Shown one piece after another: positions 10,345 through 18,317 of a DNA stretch of 35,163 nucleotides. The notes under the pieces are model-generated. The model worked only from the letters and a program-made list of their open reading frames with translations. It was not told the DNA's origin and ran no database searches. Origin of the DNA: Thiogranum sp. GTDB taxonomy: Bacteria > Pseudomonadota > Gammaproteobacteria > DSM-19610. Position numbers and translations under genes: made by a program. The DNA lies in the NCBI GenBank assembly GCA_024102665.1, contig JAGFJP010000181.1, positions 1 to 35,163 on the forward strand. The letters run 5' to 3'. Positions within the stretch are counted from its first letter, which is position 1. Every line of letters begins with the position of its first letter.

Positions 10345-10521
10345 GACCCACAAGGGCCCTGCGCCCGAAATTCACCATTTAGCTTTTAGAGACTGGTAAC
10401 CGCATTCGGCACACAGGTCCCCTGTTGCCGTCCGGCAGTCTTGCCAGTCAACCCAAGCGGTCAGTGTATCTGGGCCTGTTACCGGGCCAGATCTACTGGA
10501 GCATGTGTGGGAGAATCAATC

Positions 10522-11826
10522 ATGAACGAACAACACATTTTTCTGAGGCCGACAGTGCTCGCGGTGATTGCAGCCTTGATGCCCGTTCCTTCAATCGCGG
10601 CGGGGGATATCGACGCACTCAAGGAAACCGTTGAATCGCTGCAAAAACAGCTCGAGCAGGTCCAGAAACAGCTCAAGGAACAAGAGGAAGCCGCAGCAAG
10701 CAAGCAGGATGTACAGCAACTCCAGCAGGAAGTCGCCGAGGCCTCCGAATGGCGGGATCCCAATACGCTGATACACATGGCAGGTTACGCGGACGCCGGG
10801 TATGTCGATGCTGAAGGTGAAGACGGCAGTTTCACGGTCGGTAGATTTGCGCCCATCTTTCATTTTCAGTACCGCGACCTGGTGATGCTCGAGTCGGAAC
10901 TGGAAATTACGCAGAATGACACCGAGACGGACGTCGCTCTCGAATACCTTACGCTCGATTATTTCTACAACGACTATGTCACTGTCCTGGCAGGCAAGTT
11001 CCTCAGCCCGGTTGGGCAGTTTCGCCAGAATCTGCACCCTTCCTGGATCAACAAGCTGCCGTCCGCACCACCGGGATTCGGCCATGACGGTGCCGCGCCC
11101 GTCTCCGAGCTTGGCATCCAGCTTCGCGGCGGTTTCCCGCTGGGTAGCATCCGCACCAACTACGCCCTGTATGTGGGTAACGGGCCGGAGTTGAAAGCGG
11201 AAGCGGAAGGCGCAGCAGGTGAGACCGAGTTCGAGTACGAGCTGGATGGCATTGACGCCGAGGCATTCTCCAGCGACGGGGATGGCGAAAAAGTGTTTGG
11301 CGGTCGCATTGGTATCATTCCTGTTGCGGGATTGGAAATCGGACTGTCCGGCGCCACCGGCAAAGCCACCATTACCGAACTCGAAGCCGTCAGTATCGAC
11401 GCCGGCTTCCTCGGCGGCACCGCAGAAGACGCCGAAGCCGGTATCAGCAACGAACCGGATCGCGACTACGACGTCTACGGTGCCGACTTCGCCCTTCAGT
11501 GGCGCAATCTGGATACCCGCGGCGAGTACGTGAAATCCAAGGTGGGCAATGAATCAAGCAGTGCCGTTGCCGAAGGAGCCGAATGGGAATCCTGGTACCT
11601 GCAGGCGGCATACAGGTTGCGGCCGACCAAGTGGGAGGGTGTCGTGCGTTACACCGAATTTGACTCACCTCACGACAGCGCCGACCAGGACCAGTGGGCG
11701 GTAGGCGTCAATTATCTGTTCTCCAATAACTTCATTGGCAAGCTGTCCTACGAATTCAACGACGGACAGAACGGCAGCACCGCCGATGACGACCGTTTCT
11801 TTGGCCAGATGGCCTACGGCTTTTAG
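10522..11826 (+). CDS. Porin-like outer-membrane beta-barrel with N-terminal coiled coil
   Basis: This 434-residue protein has a signal peptide ending near SIAAGD, a short coiled coil (about 30-80, rich in Gln, Leu and Glu) and a long barrel of alternating strands with aromatic girdles. It ends in Phe (MAYGF), the usual outer-membrane insertion signal. The coiled coil plus barrel layout resembles trimeric phosphate/anion-type porins, but the substrate is unknown. I chose the ATG at 10522, with GGGAG upstream, over an in-frame ATG at 10441 because only the former gives a proper signal peptide. The cytochrome gene follows after 12 bp, so the two are probably co-transcribed. A role in metal or anion passage is inferred from context. 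Confidence 0.82.
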   Translation: MNEQHIFLRPTVLAVIAALMPVPSIAAGDIDALKETVESLQKQLEQVQKQLKEQEEAAASKQDVQQLQQEVAEASEWRDPNTLIHMAGYADAGYVDAEGEDGSFTVGRFAPIFHFQYRDLVMLESELEITQNDTETDVALEYLTLDYFYNDYVTVLAGKFLSPVGQFRQNLHPSWINKLPSAPPGFGHDGAAPVSELGIQLRGGFPLGSIRTNYALYVGNGPELKAEAEGAAGETEFEYELDGIDAEAFSSDGDGEKVFGGRIGIIPVAGLEIGLSGATGKATITELEAVSIDAGFLGGTAEDAEAGISNEPDRDYDVYGADFALQWRNLDTRGEYVKSKVGNESSSAVAEGAEWESWYLQAAYRLRPTKWEGVVRYTEFDSPHDSADQDQWAVGVNYLFSNNFIGKLSYEFNDGQNGSTADDDRFFGQMAYGF

Positions 11827-11838
11827 GAGGTTACCGGC

Positions 11839-12453
11839 ATGCAATCGACACATAAAGCAATCCTGAAGAGCCTCGCGACAGCAGGATCACTGAGCTTGAT
11901 CATCGCGCTGTTACCGAAAACTGCACTAGCTGCAGACTACCCGGCGCCGGGAGATTTTGCGCGAGGATCCAAGGCCTGGGCTGAGAACTGTGGCCGCTGC
12001 CATAACATTCGTGGCGCCGACGACCTGCGCGATGATCAATGGATCACCACGGTGTTCCATATGCGGGTAAGAGCCGGGCTTACCGGCCAGGAGATGCGCG
12101 ATATCCTGACGTTTCTTCAGTCCTCCAATAACCGTCCGATTTCCGCCAGTATCGTGAGGACATCTGCCGGGAGCGTCGCCGATAGCGGCCTTTCCGGTCA
12201 GGCGATCTACAACCAGACATGCATCGCCTGCCATGGCGCGGATGGCAGAGGCACTCTGCCTGGCGTGCCGGATTTCACCGACGAACGTGGCCGTTTGACA
12301 AAACCGGATGCTGAATTGCTGCGCAATATGGCGAACGGATTTCAGAGCCCTGGCTCCCCCATGGCCATGCCGGCCAAAGGCGGCAATCCCGCGCTGAGCG
12401 AGGGCGACCTGGGAAACGTGCTCAAGTATCTCCGTGAGGCGTTTGGCACTTGA
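11839..12453 (+). CDS. Periplasmic di-haem cytochrome c
   Basis: This 204-residue exported protein has a signal peptide (cleavage near residue 31) and two haem c attachment motifs, CGRCH at 51-55 and CIACH at 128-132. A likely axial Met for the second haem lies in the MAMP segment (176 or 178). Size and layout fit a class I di-haem cytochrome of the c4/FixP-like kind that shuttles electrons in the periplasm. The ATG at 11839 follows a strong AGGAGG that overlaps the stop of the porin gene, so the pair is tightly linked. Cytochromes beside copper genes may serve Cu(I) oxidation or respiratory electron flow; which applies here cannot be read from sequence. Confidence 0.9.
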   Translation: MQSTHKAILKSLATAGSLSLIIALLPKTALAADYPAPGDFARGSKAWAENCGRCHNIRGADDLRDDQWITTVFHMRVRAGLTGQEMRDILTFLQSSNNRPISASIVRTSAGSVADSGLSGQAIYNQTCIACHGADGRGTLPGVPDFTDERGRLTKPDAELLRNMANGFQSPGSPMAMPAKGGNPALSEGDLGNVLKYLREAFGT

Positions 12454-12525
12454 ATGGATGCGCCAGCGCGGGTCGAAACAAAGCGGACCGGCGCTGGCAC
12501 CCGCAGTGGACACGAGGGCATTCTG

Positions 12526-12729
12526 ATGAACTTGAACCGATCTACTTTGTCCGTGGATGCGATGTTAACGACCGTATCCCAAAGTACTACCCTGTACATT
12601 GCGTCTCGACCACGACCCGCGGCACTGGAAAGCGCCATGTCTCCTGCCGCAAGCAGCCAGTTACCTGGGTACTGGAGTATCGAACCCGGTTCCGGCGAAG
12701 ACCATCAAGCGGTGATTGTCTATGAATGA
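12526..12729 (+). CDS. Small hypothetical protein before merR gene
   Basis: This possible 67-residue protein starts at an ATG with GAGGG upstream (12514-12518). An in-frame ATG at 12454, directly after the cytochrome stop, would give 91 residues but has no good ribosome-binding site. I recognise no domain. It is rich in Ser, Thr and Ala, lacks Cys and has no clear membrane segment. It ends 13 bp before the chosen start of the MerR gene. It may be a real small gene of the operon or a chance reading frame. Confidence 0.4.
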   Translation: MNLNRSTLSVDAMLTTVSQSTTLYIASRPRPAALESAMSPAASSQLPGYWSIEPGSGEDHQAVIVYE

Positions 12730-12742
12730 GGAGGTCGACGAC

Positions 12743-13240
12743 ATGAGTAGCACGACTGGCGGCATCGCCGAAACGCCAAACGACTCGTCAAAACCCGCAT
12801 CCGGACCGATGGGCGCAATGACCGTGATTGAACTGGCGCGCACCACGAATGTAACGCCTCACGCGATACGCCATTACACTCGCATCGGGCTGCTGATCCC
12901 CAGACGTGACAAGGACAATGGCTACAAGATGTTTAGCCGTAGCGATCTCAACCGCCTTTTATTTATTCGTCGAGCCAAGCTGCTCGGTTACACCCTTGCA
13001 GATATCCGCACCATCCTGGAAGAAGCCGGGCACGGCAATTCACCCTGCCCCAAAGTCCGCAATATCATACGCAAGCGCATCCAGCGTAACCGCCAACTTA
13101 TTGACGAATTGACGGATCTTCAGGCGCGTATGGAAAACGCACTGTCAATCTGGGAAAGGCTTCCGGACGGTGTACCGAGCGGGGATAACGTCTGTTACCT
13201 GATCGATTCCATCACGGAGCGGCCGGACAGGCACGAATGA
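12743..13240 (+). CDS. MerR-family heavy-metal-responsive regulator
   Basis: This is a 165-residue DNA-binding regulator. Residues 26-95 form the MerR winged helix-turn-helix (VIELARTTNVTPHAIRHYTR, then NGYKMFSRSDLNRLLFIRRA), followed by a dimerisation helix (about 105-140). Cys102 before that helix and Cys151 near the C terminus are placed like the metal-binding Cys pair of the CueR/ZntR/CadR group. The first 25 residues are an unusual low-complexity extension. I chose the ATG at 12743 because GAGGAGG sits 8 bp upstream; ATG 12722 and TTG 12716 lack this. A thioredoxin-like gene follows after 21 bp. It is likely a metal-sensing activator of nearby genes; the metal is inferred to be copper or silver. 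Confidence 0.9.
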   Translation: MSSTTGGIAETPNDSSKPASGPMGAMTVIELARTTNVTPHAIRHYTRIGLLIPRRDKDNGYKMFSRSDLNRLLFIRRAKLLGYTLADIRTILEEAGHGNSPCPKVRNIIRKRIQRNRQLIDELTDLQARMENALSIWERLPDGVPSGDNVCYLIDSITERPDRHE

Positions 13241-13261
13241 ATATCCAACGGAGAAATCATC

Positions 13262-13489
13262 ATGAACGTAACACTTATTGCGACCCGGGGCTGCAGCCAC
13301 CGCGCCAATCTTGAACATGAATTACAGAATCTCGGGGTCGACTACGAACTGATCATCGTCGAGGAAAACCCCGAGTTTGTTGAAGCTTTCGACATTCGTC
13401 ACTCACCCAACCTTATGGTCGACGGAAAAATCGTTTGCCGCGGCCAGCCATCAGAGACCGAACTGCGGGAACTGCTCATGCTGGATTGA
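13262..13489 (+). CDS. Mini thioredoxin/glutaredoxin-fold protein with single active-site Cys
   Basis: This 75-residue protein has the pattern of a minimal glutaredoxin-like fold: beta strand NVTLIATR, motif GCSHR at 10-14, a helix, a second strand, a cis-Pro segment HSPNLMVDG (Pro49) and a C-terminal helix. The usual CxxC is reduced to CSHR, so only Cys11 remains in the active site; a second Cys59 lies in GKIVCRG. A monothiol redox or metal-chaperone role is plausible. GGAG precedes the ATG. It directly follows the MerR gene, suggesting shared expression and a link to metal or thiol stress. No specific reaction can be assigned. Confidence 0.75.
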   Translation: MNVTLIATRGCSHRANLEHELQNLGVDYELIIVEENPEFVEAFDIRHSPNLMVDGKIVCRGQPSETELRELLMLD

Positions 13490-13498
13490 ATTGGCGGG

Positions 13499-13530
13499 TT
13501 CTGAGTAACCAGACCAGATTGGTCTATATT
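13499..13530 (+). promoter_or_regulatory. Candidate operator/promoter with AGACCA-TGGTCT dyad
   Basis: A perfect inverted repeat, AGACCA-GAT-TGGTCT, spans 13511-13525 and abuts a good -10 hexamer TATATT (13525-13530). A poor -35 (TTCTGA, 13499-13504) would leave a 20-bp spacer, the long spacing used by MerR-type activators. The dyad itself also resembles TetR-family operators. It lies about 90 bp before the His-rich gene at 13618. The dyad is certain; its regulator is not. Confidence 0.45.
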
Positions 13531-13617
13531 TCCAATGACAGAGGAAACACCACGCATCGGTTTGACTTAGCGAATGTCTATCCGAAGAGGCAGAGCAACC
13601 AGTCAGCGCCAACGACT

Positions 13618-14124
13618 ATGAAAGAAACAGCGTTTACTCTTGAATCAATGCGGGTCCGACTGCCACGCTACCAGGCTGTTCTGATGCTGGCGTGGTTTGC
13701 ATTCCTGTGCCTGCAGATCACTCGCCCCTGTTGCGAAGCGATGGCATTGTTGATGCCGCATGGACTGGCCGCCGAGCATCACTATAAGGCTGAACCTCAT
13801 GACACTGAATCACGCGCTGCGCTGGCAGTTGCGGATGGCCATGTTCACGCACATCATCCACACCCCGCGAGTGAGGATGACAGCAGTCCCGAAAAGCAGG
13901 CACCGACCCCTCATTGCGAATCCCCATACACGCCTCAAGGGGAGCTACTCGTATACAGCTGCCTGAACAAAACGCTGGATGAGCCGAAACAGATCCATCA
14001 TGATCATCCGCACCGTCTGACAATCCTTGCTGTTGCGTCTTCGATCGGCACCACCAATCCACGCCATCATATCCCCCCCACTTACCCCCCGCCTTACCTG
14101 GTAACGCAACGCCTTCGTATCTAG
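13618..14124 (+). CDS. His/Cys-rich secreted or anchored small protein
   Basis: This 168-residue protein has a basic N terminus and a hydrophobic segment (about 19-35) followed by RPCCEAM, then a His-rich stretch (HHYKAEPH, HVHAHHPHP, IHHDHPH) with further Cys at 100 and 115. It ends in a Pro-rich segment and LRI. The layout (signal/anchor, metal ligands, Pro-rich tail) recalls the two Cys-rich proteins at 3308 and 9964, although the sequence is much less similar. Metal binding outside the cytoplasm is likely from composition. The start is uncertain: the ATGs at 13618 and 13648 both lack strong ribosome-binding sites. It lies between the mini-thioredoxin gene and a second MerR gene. Confidence 0.65.
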   Translation: MKETAFTLESMRVRLPRYQAVLMLAWFAFLCLQITRPCCEAMALLMPHGLAAEHHYKAEPHDTESRAALAVADGHVHAHHPHPASEDDSSPEKQAPTPHCESPYTPQGELLVYSCLNKTLDEPKQIHHDHPHRLTILAVASSIGTTNPRHHIPPTYPPPYLVTQRLRI

Positions 14125-14142
14125 ACCGCCCGGGATCCAGCG

Positions 14143-14163
14143 GAACAACGCTGCGCGTTGTTC
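14143..14163. repeat. Hairpin-forming inverted repeat after His-rich gene
   Basis: Perfect 8-bp arms GAACAACG and CGTTGTTC flank a 5-nt loop, 18 bp after the stop at 14124. There is no T-tract, so it is not a classical intrinsic terminator. It could slow or stabilise the transcript end, or bind a regulator of the MerR gene at 14237. Confidence 0.4.
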
Positions 14164-14195
14164 ATGAACCCCGCACCACCAACGCAATAACGCAT

Positions 14196-14210
14196 GCATG
14201 TTCAACATGC
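14196..14210. promoter_or_regulatory. Palindrome upstream of second merR gene
   Basis: GCATGTTCAACATGC is a perfect palindrome with one central base, 26 bp before the ATG of the MerR gene at 14237. Its position suits an autoregulatory operator, but no promoter hexamers are clear around it. Confidence 0.4.
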
Positions 14211-14236
14211 TCGCGGCGTTTACGAAGGAGACAATC

Positions 14237-14653
14237 ATGTTAGTCAACGAAATTGCACAAAAGTCGGGCATACCCGCCCATGTGGTGCGCTACTACGCGC
14301 GAATCGGAATACTGGCACCGTCACGGAATCCGCATAACGGGTACCAGCAATTCAGCAATCTGGATATCACACGCATCGATTTTATCCGTGCCGGACAGAG
14401 CACCGGGTTTACCCTCGCAACGCTCAATGATCTCATTGAACGGGAAGACCGTGGCTCGGCGCGTTGCTGCAAACGAATGCGCGAAAACTTGCAGCAGCGT
14501 ATCGAGACCAAGCGCCGGGAACTGGACGCATTGCGACTGCAACTGCAACGCATGGAAACCTTGCTTTCACAGTGGGGCGAAAGCGACGGCTGTGCGACGG
14601 CCAGCCAATGCATCTGCCCACGTATCCAGAGCAATAGTCGGGTTGACCTGTGA
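14237..14653 (+). CDS. Second MerR-family regulator with Cys-rich effector region
   Basis: This is a 138-residue MerR protein. Residues 1-66 form the DNA-binding domain (LVNEIAQKSGIPAHVVRYYA, NGYQQFSNLDI) and residues 76-115 the coiled-coil dimerisation helix. Possible ligands are Cys77-Cys78 at the start of that helix and Cys119, Cys125 and Cys127 in the C-terminal tail. This set is richer in Cys than the other MerR in the window and recalls the three-Cys arrangement of MerR-type thiophilic-metal sensors. AAGGAGA 5 bp before the ATG at 14237 supports this start over an in-frame ATG at 14198, which lies within the palindrome. It precedes the PII-like gene by about 80 bp and probably controls that gene, the His-rich gene or both. 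Confidence 0.88.
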   Translation: MLVNEIAQKSGIPAHVVRYYARIGILAPSRNPHNGYQQFSNLDITRIDFIRAGQSTGFTLATLNDLIEREDRGSARCCKRMRENLQQRIETKRRELDALRLQLQRMETLLSQWGESDGCATASQCICPRIQSNSRVDL

Positions 14654-14732
14654 GCAGGTGACAGCAGTTAAGTATTCCCTCAGTCACTGACGAATCCTGC
14701 GATTGGAAGCTGCGCTTGCTCGGGAGGTTACC

Positions 14733-15059
14733 ATGGATTTCAGAAAGATTACCGCGATTATCCGCATCGGAAAAGCGGAACAGGTTGAACAAACGCTCAA
14801 GTCCATCGGCGTCCCTGGTATGAGCTGTACCCATGTAAAGGGATACGGCGAATACGCGAATTTTTACAGTTCCGACTGGCAAGTCGAGCATGCTCGCGTG
14901 GAAATCTTTGTGCGCGCATCCCAGGCTGATGAAGTTGCCCGGACGATTATGGAGGCGGCGCGAACCGGTGTTTCCGGTGATGGTATCGTCGCCGTGCTGC
15001 CGGTGGAGCATTTGTATCACATCAAAACCGGTGAGGAATCGAGAGAAAATCCGGGCTGA
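14733..15059 (+). CDS. Divergent PII-like signalling protein
   Basis: This 108-residue protein aligns along its length with the GlnB/GlnK fold: FRKITAIIRIGK at the start, VKGYG at 35-39, a B-loop-like TGVSGDGIVAV at 78-88 and IKTGEE at 97-102. The T-loop between VKGYG and ARVEIFV is about five residues shorter than in GlnB and lacks the uridylylated Tyr51 context. Nitrogen-sensing partners are therefore unlikely to be shared. Known families of T-loop-altered PII-like proteins occur next to metal-efflux genes, which fits here. GGGAGG lies 6 bp before the ATG at 14733. It may trimerise and sense a nucleotide or other small ligand, but the ligand is unknown. Confidence 0.85.
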   Translation: MDFRKITAIIRIGKAEQVEQTLKSIGVPGMSCTHVKGYGEYANFYSSDWQVEHARVEIFVRASQADEVARTIMEAARTGVSGDGIVAVLPVEHLYHIKTGEESRENPG

Positions 15060-15184
15060 TCGAGCAACTGCACTTCGTAGTACTCTTTTTCGCTAACAGG
15101 TCAATAGACCCGTTTGGTATTGCAGGCGCAGGCACCGACTTCTGAGCACTTCTGTGCAGAGCGTCTGTGATAAGGAGGACGAAC

Positions 15185-16519
15185 ATGCCCGACCTTGAGC
15201 ATACAGAACGTCTAAACGATGACACGATGCTTGAATCCGAGAACCCTATGCGTCAGGCGGTTCGCGACAGGTCTGTCGAGTACGGCAGGCGCATTGTGCA
15301 GGTATTGCTGTGGCATTACCGCGGCCCGGTCGCTATCCGATTGTGGAACGGAGAAACGGTCATCGGGTCCCACGACTCTCCCTGTACACTGGTTATTCAA
15401 AACGCGCGGGCGCTGCGCGATCTGGTGTTGTATCGAGACCTGGTCCGGCTCGCCGAGACGCATCTGTCCGGCGCCATCGACGTTGAGGGCGACGTCGAGA
15501 CATTGTTCAGCCTGACGGAATTCTTATCGAATAACGACTGGTCGTACAAACAGCAACTCTGCGCACTATGGTATGCGCTCCGGCTACCCGCGGAACGCCT
15601 CGACGACGTATTCCGTGACGCCCGTGCCGCTCGCTCGGCAAGACGCAACTCCCGAGAAAGCATTGCCCATCATTATGATGTCAGCAACGATTTCTACCGT
15701 TTGTGGCTGGATCCGGAAATGGTGTACTCCTGCGGCTACTTCCGCGACGAGGGACAATCGCTGGCCGAGGCCCAACGCGGCAAACTGGACTACATCTGCC
15801 GCAAGCTGCGACTGCAACCGGGACACCATCTACTGGATATCGGATGTGGCTGGGGGGCGCTGGCGATATGGGCAGCACGTCATTACGGCGTAACAGCCCG
15901 TGGCATCACCCTCAGCGAACAACAGTTCCTTTATGCACGGGAACGGGTAAACGCGGAAGGGCTCGAAGAACGAGTAAAAGTGGAACTCCGCGACTACCGC
16001 GACCTCGACGACAACCGCAGTTACGATCGTATCGTCAGCATCGGCATGTTCGAGCACGTGGGCGTGGAAAACTTCCCCCTGTACTTTGGCCGCATCAAAA
16101 GCCTGCTGAAGCCGTCTGGACTCTTTCTTAACCACGGCATCACCAACGCAAGCGGTTGGCAGCGAACGCCCATAACCCGTTTTATCAACCGCTATATCTT
16201 TCCGGATGGCGAACTGGCCCGGATCAGCGATGTCAATCACGCCATGGAGAACGCGGGTTTTGAACTGCTCGACGTGGAAAGCCTCAGGCGTCACTATGCG
16301 CTGACGCTGCGCCACTGGGTACAACGGCTCGAAACACAACGCGACGCGGCCATACTCGCTTCAAGCGAGACGACTTACCGCCTGTGGCGTCTGTACATGG
16401 CCGGCTCCGCTCATTATTTCCAGCAAGGCAGCATCAACATTTACCAGGTGCTTGCCGGTCATGCCAACGAGACCCCGTCCGTGCCACTGACGCGTGACGA
16501 CCTCTACCGCGACCGGTAA
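15185..16519 (+). CDS. cfa: Cyclopropane-fatty-acyl-phospholipid synthase-like methyltransferase
   Basis: This 444-residue protein matches the CFA/mycolic-acid cyclopropane synthase family, which adds a methylene from S-adenosylmethionine to unsaturated acyl chains of membrane phospholipids. It has an N-terminal domain (1-150), HHYDVSNDFY (162-171), YSCGYF (181-186), the SAM-binding loop LLDIGCGWG (216-224) and the catalytic-domain motif SIGMFEHVG. AAGGAGG lies 6 bp before the ATG at 15185, which is preferred over the GTG at 15167. It is the last plus-strand gene before a convergent DUF547 gene. Membrane cyclopropanation is a known stress response; a link to metal or acid tolerance here is inference. 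Related methyltransferases act on other substrates, so the exact product is not certain. Confidence 0.88.
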   Translation: MPDLEHTERLNDDTMLESENPMRQAVRDRSVEYGRRIVQVLLWHYRGPVAIRLWNGETVIGSHDSPCTLVIQNARALRDLVLYRDLVRLAETHLSGAIDVEGDVETLFSLTEFLSNNDWSYKQQLCALWYALRLPAERLDDVFRDARAARSARRNSRESIAHHYDVSNDFYRLWLDPEMVYSCGYFRDEGQSLAEAQRGKLDYICRKLRLQPGHHLLDIGCGWGALAIWAARHYGVTARGITLSEQQFLYARERVNAEGLEERVKVELRDYRDLDDNRSYDRIVSIGMFEHVGVENFPLYFGRIKSLLKPSGLFLNHGITNASGWQRTPITRFINRYIFPDGELARISDVNHAMENAGFELLDVESLRRHYALTLRHWVQRLETQRDAAILASSETTYRLWRLYMAGSAHYFQQGSINIYQVLAGHANETPSVPLTRDDLYRDR

Positions 16520-16521
16520 CC

Positions 16522-17361
16522 TTAGTCGGCCTGCGCCAGATCATTCAACGTCCAGTCATGCTCGAAGTACTTTATCTCAACCGGGTTGACTTCAAGCCAC
16601 TCGCGGACGTCGCGTTCGAGATAAGGCAGAACAAACCCCATCACACCGCCCGGCCGATTCTGGAACAACTGCCTGTCTTTTTCCAGAATCCATCCGAGGG
16701 TGAGAACGCGTCTGTCCCGGTCGAGCCGGAGCCCCTTACCCGGATTCTCCAAAAACGTACGAATCATTGCGTCGAGCTGTGCATCCAGCCGCTGGCCGGT
16801 GAAAGGTTGCGCAGTCCGGTCCGGGCAACTGACGGCAGCACAGCTCACCGCAAAGACGATGCGTGGATCGTTGAATTGCTCGATCAGAATATCCTTCTCG
16901 ATCTGCTTTAGCGAATAGTCCTTGTTCCCGATCCGGATCGCTTTCCTTGACCAGGGGTACCTGATCAGACTGATGCTCAGGCTGCGAATCGAATCCACAG
17001 GGTAATGATCGATGACCAGGCGCATTGCTGCGAAGTTGTACGCATTGATCCAGAATGCCTTGGTTTCATTCGCCTCCTGCAGCCGAGCGGAATCGACACC
17101 CTTGATCGCTTGCAGCGTCCGGTTGAACAACGAGTCCGGATATTTCGCATCCTGCTTCATCCTTGCATAGTCGAATACCGTGGTGCTGATGCCGTGTATT
17201 TCTACCGACGGATGCCAATATTCCGCCAGCAGCCTGCCGTACAGGCGATCGAACTCGACAACATCGGCGTGCGGCGCATCAACCGTTACTGTCAAGAGCG
17301 CAGCAATCCACAACAGCGAAATCCTTCGTATGCCGGCGGATCTTATTTGAAGAATGCGCAC
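16522..17361 (-). CDS. DUF547 family exported protein
   Basis: This 279-residue protein has a basic N terminus and hydrophobic signal segment (about 12-28, then APHAD), so it is probably exported. The body carries the DUF547 hallmarks: KAFWINAYNF at 101-110, YPWSRK and VFAVSCAAVSCP, with a Cys pair in the last. DUF547 members resemble a papain/transglutaminase-like or peptidase fold in some analyses, but their reaction is not established. Translation starts at a GTG (17361) with AGGA about 11 bp upstream. It converges on the CFA synthase gene with a 2-bp gap. No role in metal handling is evident. Confidence 0.85.
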   Translation of the reverse strand: MRILQIRSAGIRRISLLWIAALLTVTVDAPHADVVEFDRLYGRLLAEYWHPSVEIHGISTTVFDYARMKQDAKYPDSLFNRTLQAIKGVDSARLQEANETKAFWINAYNFAAMRLVIDHYPVDSIRSLSISLIRYPWSRKAIRIGNKDYSLKQIEKDILIEQFNDPRIVFAVSCAAVSCPDRTAQPFTGQRLDAQLDAMIRTFLENPGKGLRLDRDRRVLTLGWILEKDRQLFQNRPGGVMGFVLPYLERDVREWLEVNPVEIKYFEHDWTLNDLAQAD

Positions 17362-17574
17362 CGAAGAGATCCTATCGATTGCCTGTGGCCCTCACCCATT
17401 ACTCGACTTTTAGCTTTCCTGACGTACCGCTTCAAGATGGCACGGCGCGAGGCAGACGAACCTGAACATGCGCGAAACCGGCATCGCGGGTAAGCGCCGA
17501 CGCATGAGTACCGCAATCCACGGTATTTGGCAGGAACCGGGGTGTGGCTTCACACTCGAACGAACATTGAATTT

Positions 17575-17850
17575 CTACTCAAGGACTTGGACAAGTTCCG
17601 CGATGCGCTTACGAATCATGTCAATTACCGCATTCGGATTACTTTCGCCTAGCGCCTCAACGTCGTCAACGATACACGCCGCGAGATAAAGACCCTGCCG
17701 ACGAGCCTGAATGTATTGATTGTTACACAAGGATTCTATCAAACGCCTGTTCGCATCAGATTTTTCAGCATCGGATGACCAGTGAGAGGGGTAGTTTGAG
17801 AGTGGTTCGGGTTGACTCTCAATATCCTTCGGACTGATTGCATTGTGCAT
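17575..17850 (-). CDS. Small hypothetical cytoplasmic protein
   Basis: This is a predicted 91-residue protein. I placed the start at the ATG at 17850 because GGAGG lies 8 bp upstream; the open frame extends further but without such a site. The C-terminal two thirds look helical and protein-like (ANRRLIESLCNNQYIQAR, then DDVEALGESNPNAVIDMIRK). There is no membrane segment or signal peptide, and one Cys in each half. I recognise no family. It lies downstream of two PilZ genes on the same strand, so a c-di-GMP connection is possible but unsupported. Confidence 0.6.
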   Translation of the reverse strand: MHNAISPKDIESQPEPLSNYPSHWSSDAEKSDANRRLIESLCNNQYIQARRQGLYLAACIVDDVEALGESNPNAVIDMIRKRIAELVQVLE

Positions 17851-18317
17851 GATCCACGCCTCCGGCTCGGTCGTTCTATCGTGTTGACATTGGTCTCGTT
17901 CCTTCCCTTCCTGGTTCGCGCTTACGGTCCTGTTTCCTGTCCTGTTCGCAGCTCGCTGGTACAGGCAGTTCAAGCGGCTCTATCGCGTTAACGCCTATTC
18001 AGGCTTCTGACGAACCGAGGGCTTGGACCTCAATCCCGACATGTCCCTCATCAGTTGATCGGGCATCAATATGGTGTCGGATTTCACATGCTGAGACGTC
18101 TCTTTATCAAATCCCGCAAGAAGCATCTGTCGTTGAATATGCCTTGCCCTCTGCACGCGCGGTGGAATCGCTTTACATGCACGCGGTCGGCGGGCATCGA
18201 CTAACTGACATACGCGAGAACCATCTATTATCCCACGAGACCACATCAAACCCGGCAGACGGCGCGGGCTCTGGGGAAATAGAGTTTGATCGCATTGTTC
18301 GCCTCGATGCACCCCAT
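17851..18317. other. Intergenic stretch without a convincing gene
   Basis: These 467 bp lie between the small hypothetical gene and the first PilZ gene. A minus-strand reading frame at 17995-18312 (105 residues, GTG start, no ribosome-binding site) has an unremarkable Arg-rich composition. Only its last 43 residues look protein-like. I see no RNA gene or clear hairpin. Confidence 0.5.

Noticed and set aside
17995..18312. 105-residue minus-strand reading frame
   Set aside because: GTG start without a ribosome-binding site, Arg-rich composition and no family; only the last 43 residues look protein-like.
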